Below are positions 1 to 6,478 of a stretch of 11,390 bases of DNA, in pieces (position 1 is the first letter of the stretch; the number at the start of each line of letters is the position of its first letter). A program made the translations under genes and the position numbers. Source of the DNA: Ignavibacteriaceae bacterium (GTDB lineage: Bacteria; Bacteroidota; Ignavibacteria; Ignavibacteriales; Ignavibacteriaceae); NCBI GenBank assembly GCA_031292465.1, contig JARLHB010000427.1:1-11390 (forward strand). Reading direction: 5' to 3'. The notes beneath the pieces are model-generated. The model saw only the letters and a program-made list of their open reading frames with translations, did not search any database and had not been told where the DNA came from.

Positions 1-179
1 ATCATATTGCGCTTGCCGTTGAAGATATTGAGCAGTCATTAAAAGAAGCCGAATCAAAGGGTATCCAATTAATAGACAACAAACCCCGTCCGGGCGCAGA
101 AAATTTTGAAATAGCGTTCCTGCATCCCAAATCAACAGGCGGCATATTGATGGAATTTTGCGAGAAAAAGCAGTTATGA
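1..179 (+). CDS. mce: Methylmalonyl-CoA epimerase, C-terminal part (5' end outside window)
   Basis: Only the last 58 complete codons are present; translation begins at base 3 with HIALAVEDIEQS and ends at the TGA at 177-179. The family interconverts (2R)- and (2S)-methylmalonyl-CoA in the cytoplasm, linking propionyl-CoA carboxylation to the B12-dependent mutase and succinyl-CoA. It belongs to the vicinal-oxygen-chelate/glyoxalase fold. Seen: the HIALAVEDI strand and the terminal block AFLHPKSTGGILMEF, both typical of the family. The first visible His and the Glu of ILMEF are 50 residues apart, the same spacing as the metal ligands His91 and Glu141 of the Propionibacterium shermanii enzyme. 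The stop overlaps the ATG of the next gene (ATGA), so the two are probably co-transcribed. A generic glyoxalase-family protein is the main alternative, but the terminal block argues against it. Confidence 0.88.
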   Translation, partial: HIALAVEDIEQSLKEAESKGIQLIDNKPRPGAENFEIAFLHPKSTGGILMEFCEKKQL

Positions 180-793
180 CGTGGAAAGAAGCTTTATCAG
201 ATAAAAGATATAAATTGGAAGCTGTATTAACTCTAGTAGTTCTTACCATTGCTTTATTAAGCTTAACTAACTTTCTTAATTTTATTGAAACCCGGCAGGG
301 AATTATTTTAGCCGATCCCATACTGCGGCATTTTGGACCTATTAATCTTACCTGGCTGATATTCGGACTGATATATATCTGTTTAATAGTTGCGATTATT
401 AATCTTGCAAAATACCCGCTTCAGTTGATGCTTATATTGCAGACATATTCGCTTTTGGTAATTGTAAGAATGGCTGCCATGTATTTAATGCCGCTTAATC
501 CCCCGCCTGATATGATTAGCCTGAATGATCCTTTCGTTCAGTATTTTGGTACCGGCAGGCTTTTAACAAAAGATTTATTCTTCTCCGGCCATACAGCGAC
601 CATTTTTTTATTATTCCTTTTTGCCAGGAATAAAATACTTAAGTATGTGTTCTTAAGCTGTACAATCGCCGTAGGCATATCTGTTTTGCTTCAGCATGTT
701 CACTATTCAATTGATGTTCTGGCGGCTCCTTTTTTTGCATATTCCTGCTTTTGCATCATACTTTATATGCACAAGACGGGTATTTCCGAATAA
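176..793 (+). CDS. PAP2_C / sphingomyelin-synthase-like membrane phosphatase or phosphotransferase
   Basis: A 205-residue integral membrane protein. Hydrophobic segments lie at about 18-36, 59-78, 84-104, 139-152, 156-174 and 182-198, giving six likely helices. The catalytic signature is DLFFSGHTATIF (His139) followed by HVHYSID (His176, Asp180). This His/His-Asp triad, in the SGHT...HYxxD arrangement, is the one used by sphingomyelin synthases and the PAP2_C domain for moving phospho-head groups between lipids. The family fit is clear; the actual lipid substrate is not, and simple lipid phosphate phosphatase activity is equally possible. I chose the ATG at 176 because it overlaps the epimerase stop as ATGA, suggesting translational coupling. 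An in-frame TTG at 158 would add six residues taken from inside the epimerase gene. No strong Shine-Dalgarno is visible (purine run GAGAAAAAG at 162-170). Neighbouring genes do not show a lipid pathway. Confidence 0.82.
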   Translation: MTWKEALSDKRYKLEAVLTLVVLTIALLSLTNFLNFIETRQGIILADPILRHFGPINLTWLIFGLIYICLIVAIINLAKYPLQLMLILQTYSLLVIVRMAAMYLMPLNPPPDMISLNDPFVQYFGTGRLLTKDLFFSGHTATIFLLFLFARNKILKYVFLSCTIAVGISVLLQHVHYSIDVLAAPFFAYSCFCIILYMHKTGISE

Positions 794-953
794 AAGGCAA
801 TAAAGAAAAATCACTTTCTAAACAGGTTGGTGATTGATAATTACTTATCTAATAACTAAGTTCTGATATATTAAAATAAAAATAAGCTTGGGTTACGGTT
901 TAACCCACAAAATTGGTTTTTACAAGCACAACAAATAACAATGGAGCTTTTGA

Positions 954-2885
954 ATGAAACTTTTCAATTCTAAAGAACTTGAAGAGCTGCGGAAAGAAAA
1001 TGACGAGCTGAAATCAAAAATTCAGCGGGTATATGAAAAGGAAGAATCAGCCCAGCATCTTGAAAAAGTCCTTAAAAAATTAAGGTCCGAAATTGTAGTG
1101 CTTAATGAAAGGAAAACCAGTATAATAAGAGAAATTGATTCTCTCGGGGTAAATGAAGATGAAAAAAGGAATCAGGTGGCTGAACTTGATCAGAAGATTG
1201 CCGGCCTGAAGGAAATGAGAGACCAGCTGCAGAATAATATCCTGTCTTATACTAATCAAATCCAGGATCTTGAATTAACTATCAGGGACAGAAATGCAAA
1301 CGTTGAAGTTCAGGCAACCAATGACCGGGCCGATTCAGATATTGAAAATTATATAGAAGAAGCCCATAAAAAAATTACGGAGCTTAATGCAGAAGAAGCA
1401 GATCTAACCGGAAGCTTCAATCAGAAGAACCGGGAAATTGAAGAGATAGAAGAACAGAAACAAATCCTTATAGAGAAACAGCAAAAGATAGACAAAAAAG
1501 TGGCAGAGACCGAGCAAAGGGTTATCGCTCTTGAAGAAAAACAATCTAAGCTGACCGAAGAAATTGAATTAAAAAAGAAAGAGCTTCTTGCATATACCGA
1601 AAAGTTAAATGCGCTGGTAAAAGAATACACAAAGACACAGGAAAATGTTTCTGTTCTAAAAGAAAAAGAGAATAGGCTGACTAAGAGAATAGATGAACTG
1701 ACTGAAGAAGAAAAATCAAAAAGCGAGTTTGTTAATGAATTAAGAGAATTTGATAAAGAATTAACGGAGAAGCATAAACGGCTGGATGATGCAGAAATAA
1801 ATTATAGAAAACTATCGGAAGAGGCCAGTTTTAAAGAAAAAGAAATATATGCCATAAACCAGTCGCTTTCCATTAAAGCAAACAGGCTGTCTAAATTGAA
1901 CCTTGACCTGCTTAACATGGAAAAGAAATATGGAGAGCTTAAAGAAGAAATAAAAAGATATGAATCTTTAAAAACAGAACTTCATCTGAAGTTTACCGAA
2001 GAGAAAATGGCGGCAGAGAAATTTACCGAACAGGCTTCAAAATTAAGAGAAATTGTACCATTGCTTGATAAAAGGAAAAAAGAGATAGAACAAAGCAATA
2101 CGCAACTTGAAACACGTTTTGCCGAGATGTTCCAAAAATTCAACAAGGAACTGTCAGAAGTAACAAAGAGGCGGAATATTCTGGAACAAATAGTTTTGAA
2201 AAAAGAAAAAGATATTGATGAGAAAGATATAATTCTTTTTGAAAAAGTTTCAGCCCTTGAAGAAAGTGAAAAGATACTGAATGCGAGGCAGACCGAAATT
2301 GAATCTTTTGAAAAACAGATTAATGTCCTGAAAGATCAGAAAGACATATTGCACAAGGACCTTCAAAAAATAGACGAAGATGCCGCAGACAGAAAGAATT
2401 ATAATGATGATTTAAGGCTGGAAATGGAACTCTTAATGAAAAAGAGATCGTCTCTTGAAAAGGGAATCCAGGAATTATTAAGAATGACAAACGACAGTTT
2501 CGGCAAGGCCGAAGCGCGGAAAATGAAATTGGACGATGAATTAAGGGAATACGACGATAAAGTAATTGAATGCAGAGAAAAAATTAACGAATCAATGAAA
2601 GAACTTGCACAACTACAGGCCTCAATAGGCTCTATTAAAATTGAGCACCAGGAACACAAAGGCACTATTTCAAAACTTGTAACAATGAAAAAACGCCTGC
2701 ATGATGAAATCCTGAAACAGCAGGCAGCGCTGCAAAAATTCCAAAAAGTCCGGGAAAAATTGAAAATTGAACAGGCAGCATCAAAAGGTTCTCTTGCAGC
2801 AGGCCCTTACCCCGGAGAAAAACAGGCCTCATCAAAAAACAGCAATGAGCAAGGGCAAAAGAATGCTCTAATTTATAAGTTGTAA
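954..2885 (+). CDS. Long coiled-coil protein of unknown function
   Basis: 643 residues, dominated by Glu, Lys, Leu, Gln and Asp in heptad-like repeats from about residue 6 to 605. It has only three prolines (369, 618, 620), one cysteine (540) and no tryptophan, so a nearly uninterrupted rod is expected. There is no signal peptide, no membrane segment, and no Walker A/B or ABC signature, so it is not an SMC, Rad50 or RecN ATPase despite the resemblance of the rod. Residues from about 606 to the end are a low-complexity Ser/Ala/Gly/Gln-rich tail. The start is supported by GGAG at 943-946, seven bases before the ATG. It is likely cytoplasmic; a scaffold, cytoskeletal or chromosome-associated role is possible but nothing in the sequence decides this. 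It stands alone, with 160 bp before it and 174 bp after it. That it is a real gene is very likely, from its length, composition and ribosome site. Confidence 0.9.
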   Translation: MKLFNSKELEELRKENDELKSKIQRVYEKEESAQHLEKVLKKLRSEIVVLNERKTSIIREIDSLGVNEDEKRNQVAELDQKIAGLKEMRDQLQNNILSYTNQIQDLELTIRDRNANVEVQATNDRADSDIENYIEEAHKKITELNAEEADLTGSFNQKNREIEEIEEQKQILIEKQQKIDKKVAETEQRVIALEEKQSKLTEEIELKKKELLAYTEKLNALVKEYTKTQENVSVLKEKENRLTKRIDELTEEEKSKSEFVNELREFDKELTEKHKRLDDAEINYRKLSEEASFKEKEIYAINQSLSIKANRLSKLNLDLLNMEKKYGELKEEIKRYESLKTELHLKFTEEKMAAEKFTEQASKLREIVPLLDKRKKEIEQSNTQLETRFAEMFQKFNKELSEVTKRRNILEQIVLKKEKDIDEKDIILFEKVSALEESEKILNARQTEIESFEKQINVLKDQKDILHKDLQKIDEDAADRKNYNDDLRLEMELLMKKRSSLEKGIQELLRMTNDSFGKAEARKMKLDDELREYDDKVIECREKINESMKELAQLQASIGSIKIEHQEHKGTISKLVTMKKRLHDEILKQQAALQKFQKVREKLKIEQAASKGSLAAGPYPGEKQASSKNSNEQGQKNALIYKL

Positions 2886-3059
2886 TACCCTGAATCCATT
2901 GCTGTTTATCATTTTGATACTAACGGCCTCTTCCAAAACCTACATTTAAATGCAGTAGCATTCTTACTCTGTAATACATAAATTTAACAAGAAATTACTG
3001 CAGATTATAATTTTCAGAATTAACCATAATTTACTTTCATTTAAAATAATGGAATATAA

Positions 3060-4454
3060 ATGTCTTTAATTTTTTTAAAACTCAAGCCTGTTAAACTTCT
3101 CATTTCTAAAACACTTGCTTTTATTTCAATAATATCGGTTCTTTTTTCAGCAAATATTTTGTACTCGCAACCTCTTCAATCTGAATTAGTTCATCCTTAC
3201 TGGAGCTATAACAAAACCATTTACGAGGTAAACATCCGCCAATATACAAAGAGCGGAACCTTTAAAGATTTTGAGAAGCATTTGTCCGAGTTAAAAGAAA
3301 TGGGAGTCGGCATATTATGGCTCATGCCTATTAATCCTATCGGCGAAAAGAATAGGAAAGGAACTCTGGGGAGTTACTATTCAGTAAAAGATTATCTTGC
3401 AGTGAACCCTGAATTCGGCACAATGGAAGATTTTAAAAACCTGGTAAAGAAAATTCATTCACTGGGTATGCATGTAATTATAGACTGGGTTGCTAATCAT
3501 ACTTCCTGGGATAACAATCTTACTATAGAACATCCTAACTTTTATAAAAAAGATTCAACCGGGAATTTTATTTCACCCGTTAAAGACTGGACTGATGCTA
3601 TAGCACTGAGCTATAATAATAAAGAATTATGGGGCTATATGATTAATGCCCTGAAGTTCTGGGTTGAAAAATGCGGTGTTGACGGGTTCCGATGCGACGT
3701 TGCCGATATGGTTCCAACCCCTTTTTGGAATAAGGCAAGAGAAGAACTGGATAAAATAAAGCCCGTATTTATGCTGGCCGAAGCTGAAAGACCTGAATTG
3801 CAGGTTAAAGCATTTGATATGACGTATTCATGGGAAGTATATAAATTAATGAATAACATTGCACAAGGCAAGGAAAACCCTTCGGCATTTAATAACTATT
3901 TCAAAACGGAAAGCGAAAGATTTTCCGCTGATGATTTCCGAATGAGGTTTACTACAAACCATGATGAAAATAGCTGGAACGGTACTGAATTTGAACGTCT
4001 CGGCGATGCTGCTTCAACATTTGCTGCTTTTACATTTGTAATTCCGGGAATGCCTTTAATATACAGCGGACAGGAAGCCGGGCTAAATAAACGCCTGAAT
4101 TTTTTTGACAGGGATCCGATTGAATGGAAAAGATCTCCATTCAGGGCGCTTTATAGTAAGCTTGCCAAACTAAAATTGGAAAATAAATCCCTTTGGAACG
4201 GCAAAGAAGGCGGAAGCATTACTCTTGTTTCTGCTCCCGATGATAAATCCGTATACTCATTTGTAAGAGAAAAAAGCAGCAGTAAAATATTTGTTGTTTT
4301 TAATTTATCCGGCACACCTGTAGAAAGGGAATTATCATCCGCCAAGACAAAGGGAGCCTATACAAATTATTTTACGGGAGAAAAAATTTCTTTTACCGGG
4401 GAAAATAGTTTCAAACTTAAACCTTGGGAATATTTAATCTATGTAAAAGATTAA
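3060..4454 (+). CDS. Secreted GH13 alpha-amylase-family glycoside hydrolase
   Basis: 464 residues. An N-terminal signal peptide (basic start, hydrophobic core about 14-34, likely cut near LYS-QP at 36/37) sends it out of the cytoplasm. The (beta/alpha)8 barrel spans about 45-370. Conserved GH13 regions are all present: region I IIDWVANHT (Asp142, His147), region II GFRCDVADM (Arg211, nucleophile Asp213), region III FMLAEAE (acid/base Glu241), region IV TTNHDEN (His301, transition-state Asp302). A C-terminal beta domain follows (about 385-460). The family hydrolyses or rearranges alpha-glucosidic bonds in starch, glycogen or maltodextrins; the exact specificity (amylase, neopullulanase, transglycosylase) cannot be read here. 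The B-domain after region I is short, as in small bacterial GH13 enzymes. GGA at 3051-3053 is a weak ribosome site six bases before the ATG. The beta-barrel gene 67 bp downstream may share its transcript; I see no susC/susD genes in the window. Confidence 0.92.
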   Translation: MSLIFLKLKPVKLLISKTLAFISIISVLFSANILYSQPLQSELVHPYWSYNKTIYEVNIRQYTKSGTFKDFEKHLSELKEMGVGILWLMPINPIGEKNRKGTLGSYYSVKDYLAVNPEFGTMEDFKNLVKKIHSLGMHVIIDWVANHTSWDNNLTIEHPNFYKKDSTGNFISPVKDWTDAIALSYNNKELWGYMINALKFWVEKCGVDGFRCDVADMVPTPFWNKAREELDKIKPVFMLAEAERPELQVKAFDMTYSWEVYKLMNNIAQGKENPSAFNNYFKTESERFSADDFRMRFTTNHDENSWNGTEFERLGDAASTFAAFTFVIPGMPLIYSGQEAGLNKRLNFFDRDPIEWKRSPFRALYSKLAKLKLENKSLWNGKEGGSITLVSAPDDKSVYSFVREKSSSKIFVVFNLSGTPVERELSSAKTKGAYTNYFTGEKISFTGENSFKLKPWEYLIYVKD

Positions 4455-4521
4455 ACATATTCAGTTTTTTATTATATTATGAAATTAAACCGAAATTATT
4501 TTTTGAAATAGGGAACCATTT

Positions 4522-5241
4522 ATGCGCGCAAAATATTTCTTTTTGATTTTTATAATACTAATATCTTTTACCATTTGTAAAACTCCTGCCCAGTCTGCAG
4601 GTCTTAATTTTACACTTGGATTTCCGATGAATGAATTCCGTGATAACGTAAAAAGGACGGGCTTTGGCGGAAGCTTTCAGTTCTTATTCTGGAACCCTAC
4701 AAAGGAATATCCATATTCATTCGGCTTTGACCTTGGATATTTAAATTACGGAAGCGAATTAAGGTCCGAACCATTCAGCAGCACAATACCTGACGTTACA
4801 GTAGATGTAAACAGGACAAATAACATTGTAAATTTTCATCTTATGGCTCAAATTATCCCGCCAACAGGCAGAATAAAGCCATATATCGAATTATTACTTG
4901 GCGGTTCATACCTTTATACAGAAACAACCATCAATAGCTGGGGCTCGGATCAGGTTGCAAGTTCAAATAACTTTGATGATTGGGCATGGAGCTATGGCGG
5001 CGGCGGCGGTATTTTGTTTGAGATTGTCCCGGAAAAGAAGTTTGATAAAAGGCTGGGTTCTATTTATCTGGATCTTAAAGCAAGATACCTTTACGGAACA
5101 GAAGCCCAGTATCTAAAAGAAGGCTCCGTAATTGTCCAGCGTGATGGCGTAACTTATGAAGTATCAAAATCCAAAACCGACCTGCTTACCATCAGCCTTG
5201 GAGTTGTAGCTTATTTCGGTGATATTTTTAACGGGGAATAA
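4522..5241 (+). CDS. Small outer-membrane beta-barrel protein
   Basis: 239 residues. Residues 1-24 form a signal peptide (hydrophobic core FFLIFIILISF, probable cut after PAQ or QSA, 24-26). The mature part alternates polar and hydrophobic/aromatic residues in short strands separated by polar loops: GLNFTLGF, GFGGSFQFLFW, YSFGFDLGYLNY, IVNFHLMAQI, KPYIELLLGGSYLY, SYGGGGGILFEI, SIYLDLKARYLYG, and the last strand LLTISLGVVAYFG. This is the pattern of an eight- to ten-strand barrel in the OmpA/OprF-like 'outer membrane protein beta-barrel' group. The protein ends GDIFNGE a few residues after the final strand rather than exactly on an aromatic residue. A GGGA at 4511-4514, seven bases before the ATG, supports the start. 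Function is unknown; closeness to the amylase-family gene suggests but does not show a link. Transcription ends in the repeat-bearing spacer facing the minus-strand gene at 5487. Confidence 0.8.
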   Translation: MRAKYFFLIFIILISFTICKTPAQSAGLNFTLGFPMNEFRDNVKRTGFGGSFQFLFWNPTKEYPYSFGFDLGYLNYGSELRSEPFSSTIPDVTVDVNRTNNIVNFHLMAQIIPPTGRIKPYIELLLGGSYLYTETTINSWGSDQVASSNNFDDWAWSYGGGGGILFEIVPEKKFDKRLGSIYLDLKARYLYGTEAQYLKEGSVIVQRDGVTYEVSKSKTDLLTISLGVVAYFGDIFNGE

Positions 5242-5261
5242 AGCAGCATAGCCGCGAAAGG

Positions 5262-5282
5262 CCTGCCTGTCCGGTAGGCAGG
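5262..5282. repeat. Short palindromic repeat, CCTGCCT-7-AGGCAGG
   Basis: Perfect 7-bp inverted arms CCTGCCT (5262-5268) and AGGCAGG (5276-5282) around the loop GTCCGGT. It is much more GC-rich than its surroundings. From memory, CCTGCC(T/G)...GGCAGG palindromes of this type are scattered through many Bacteroidota genomes, sometimes inside genes. It sits 20 bp after the stop of the barrel gene, so as RNA it could also fold and help end transcription, although no U-tract follows. Confidence 0.7.
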
Positions 5283-5317
5283 TCTGTAGCTGAATTATGT
5301 ACCGTAAAAGTCAAAGA

Positions 5318-5353
5318 GCATCATAGATGCGGCATGGTGTAGCACATCATGTC
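5318..5353. repeat. Two adjacent hairpin-forming inverted repeats
   Basis: First hairpin: GCATC (5318-5322), loop ATA, GATGC (5326-5330). Directly next to it: GGCATGGTGT (5331-5340), loop AGC, ACATCATGTC (5344-5353), a 10-bp stem whose two non-Watson-Crick positions would be G-U pairs in plus-strand RNA. Their tandem placement in a spacer where two genes converge suggests an interspersed repeat unit or a termination structure. There is no coding evidence here. Confidence 0.5.
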
Positions 5354-5406
5354 ACCCCTCTGGGAATTTAATATTTTCTGTCTTACATATGTACTACAGG
5401 AATTCC

Positions 5407-5420
5407 GCCCCCAACGGGGC
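5407..5420. repeat. GC-rich hairpin GCCCC-CAAC-GGGGC
   Basis: Perfect 5-bp arms GCCCC (5407-5411) and GGGGC (5416-5420) around CAAC, within the phrase CAGGAATTCCGCCCCCAACGGGGCTGG. About 50 bp earlier a second, partly decayed unit of similar style reads CACCCCTCTGGG (5353-5364). Together they look like degenerate copies of a short interspersed palindrome family. Copy number cannot be judged from one window. Confidence 0.5.
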
Positions 5421-5486
5421 TGGAAAGTTACATTAATGTTTTATTTTGTAAAAGACTATTTTCTATTTCGAACAATGGGTTAAATA

Positions 5487-6458
5487 TTAAATGGGCAGTG
5501 GATTTTCCTCTGCCTCTTCACCATTAATTTGTAGAGACGGGGCATCAGTCACGGCGAGGTCGTGCCTCGACGGATGCCCCGTCTTTACAATTACATTTAT
5601 TAAACCGTAAAATGTAAGTTCACTTCCTAAAAACCACACCTTAACCAGAACACGAAGCCAGATAAAAACTTGCTGAATTAAAAACATAATAAATATTGTA
5701 AAGCCCGAAACCATGCCTAGGGCACTATCCAGCCAAAAATAAACGGCAAAAAGCAAAACAGGTACTGCTAATATTAGTATATATAATAAGTACGTCCCGA
5801 ATAAATGCCTGAAAGTAAATTTGAATGCAGTATAAATTGATTTGATTACTTTTTTTGAATCGTTATCATATAAAATAATTTTGGCGTAATCGCCGATAAT
5901 TAAAACAAGAATGAATAATAATAAATAAATAATTCCACCGGTTACAGAAATGTAAAATAATGAAGCTTCATTCAGGGTAGTTTCATAATTTGAAGCGATA
6001 ATCAGGGACAGCGGAAGGAAGACAATTACACCAATCAATATTTGGACAATTAGTAAGTAAATTCCCATCCGTAAATATCTGAAGAAATATTTTCCGCATT
6101 CTGAAAAGAAGTTTACGGCAGAAAATTTATGATTTTCATCTTTAAGTATGTTTAAAATACCTCCCGTAAAGAAAACCGTAAACAGGAAATAAAACATTCC
6201 CATCCAGATAGCTGCCGGTATTAATGCCTTTACTATTTTCCCGTATGAATTCATAAAATCGGCATACACCGTAAAATTAAATTGTTTAAGCAGCGGCTGA
6301 AGTTCCATTGTATTCCCGGCCTGGTTTAACAGGGCGGAATGAAAGGGGACAGCAATAACAAGCGCCAGCAGAAGTATAACCGCGTATATAACAGTCACCA
6401 TTTTTTTCAGCTTTGCGGCTGAATTAAATCCTGTAAAATATGCTTTTGGTATTTTCAT
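5487..6458 (-). CDS. Six-helix membrane protein of unknown function, C-terminus carrying a repeat insertion
   Basis: 323 residues. Hydrophobic segments at about 20-39, 77-102, 131-155, 168-190, 220-243 and 250-273 suggest six membrane helices with no cleavable signal peptide. Short amphipathic stretches such as FSAVNFFSECGKYFFRYLRMG and VIKSIYTAFKFTFRH precede helices 3 and 5, a layout seen in DUF4013-like and 'glycerophosphodiesterase membrane domain' proteins; I cannot assign it to a family with confidence. It starts 20 bp after the stop of the M1 peptidase gene, so the two are probably one operon. No clear Shine-Dalgarno is present. Residues about 290-310 (KTGHPSRHDLAVTDAPSLQ) are encoded by a palindromic repeat and differ in style from the rest, being polar and rich in Pro and His. 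Excluding 21 codons would leave a continuous FYGLINVINGEEAEENPLPI ending. Confidence 0.82.
   Translation of the reverse strand: MKIPKAYFTGFNSAAKLKKMVTVIYAVILLLALVIAVPFHSALLNQAGNTMELQPLLKQFNFTVYADFMNSYGKIVKALIPAAIWMGMFYFLFTVFFTGGILNILKDENHKFSAVNFFSECGKYFFRYLRMGIYLLIVQILIGVIVFLPLSLIIASNYETTLNEASLFYISVTGGIIYLLLFILVLIIGDYAKIILYDNDSKKVIKSIYTAFKFTFRHLFGTYLLYILILAVPVLLFAVYFWLDSALGMVSGFTIFIMFLIQQVFIWLRVLVKVWFLGSELTFYGLINVIVKTGHPSRHDLAVTDAPSLQINGEEAEENPLPI
5526..5592. repeat. MITE-like palindrome inserted in a coding region
   Basis: Near-perfect 18-bp inverted arms, TTGTAGAGACGGGGCATC (5529-5546) and its complement (5573-5590), with 17 of 18 matching and a single G/T mismatch. They flank a 26-bp centre that contains a second, imperfect inverted repeat (CGGCGAGG / CCTCGACG). 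AATT is found on both sides (5526-5529 and 5589-5592) and can be read as a 4-bp target duplication; the unit TGTAGAGAC...GTCTTTACA is then 59 bp. No transposase lies nearby, so any mobilisation would be in trans. It lies wholly within the 3' part of the minus-strand membrane-protein gene. Confidence 0.75.
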
Positions 6459-6478
6459 GTTTCAACTATAAAAAATAT

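Noticed and set aside
158..175. Upstream in-frame TTG start adding six residues to the PAP2_C protein
   Set aside because: It lies inside the epimerase reading frame; the ATG at 176 in an ATGA overlap is the more natural start.
809..835. AATCAC ... GTGATT inverted repeat after the PAP2_C gene, considered as a terminator
   Set aside because: Only 6 bp with a 15-base loop, AT-rich and without a U-tract.
1421..2665. Open minus-strand frames (1421-1630, 2399-2665) inside the coiled-coil gene
   Set aside because: Their Ser/Phe-rich translations are what the antisense of Glu/Lys-rich codons gives; there is no ribosome site and no homology-like pattern.
2859..2965. AAGAATGCT (2859-2867) and AGCATTCTT (2957-2965), plus the small hairpin AATGC-AGTA-GCATT at 2949-2962
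   Set aside because: The long-range 9-bp match and the short, AT-rich 5-bp stem without a U-run are plausible by chance.
4898..5116. Second plus-strand open frame inside the barrel gene
   Set aside because: Shadow frame; the barrel frame has the signal peptide and strand pattern, this one has none.
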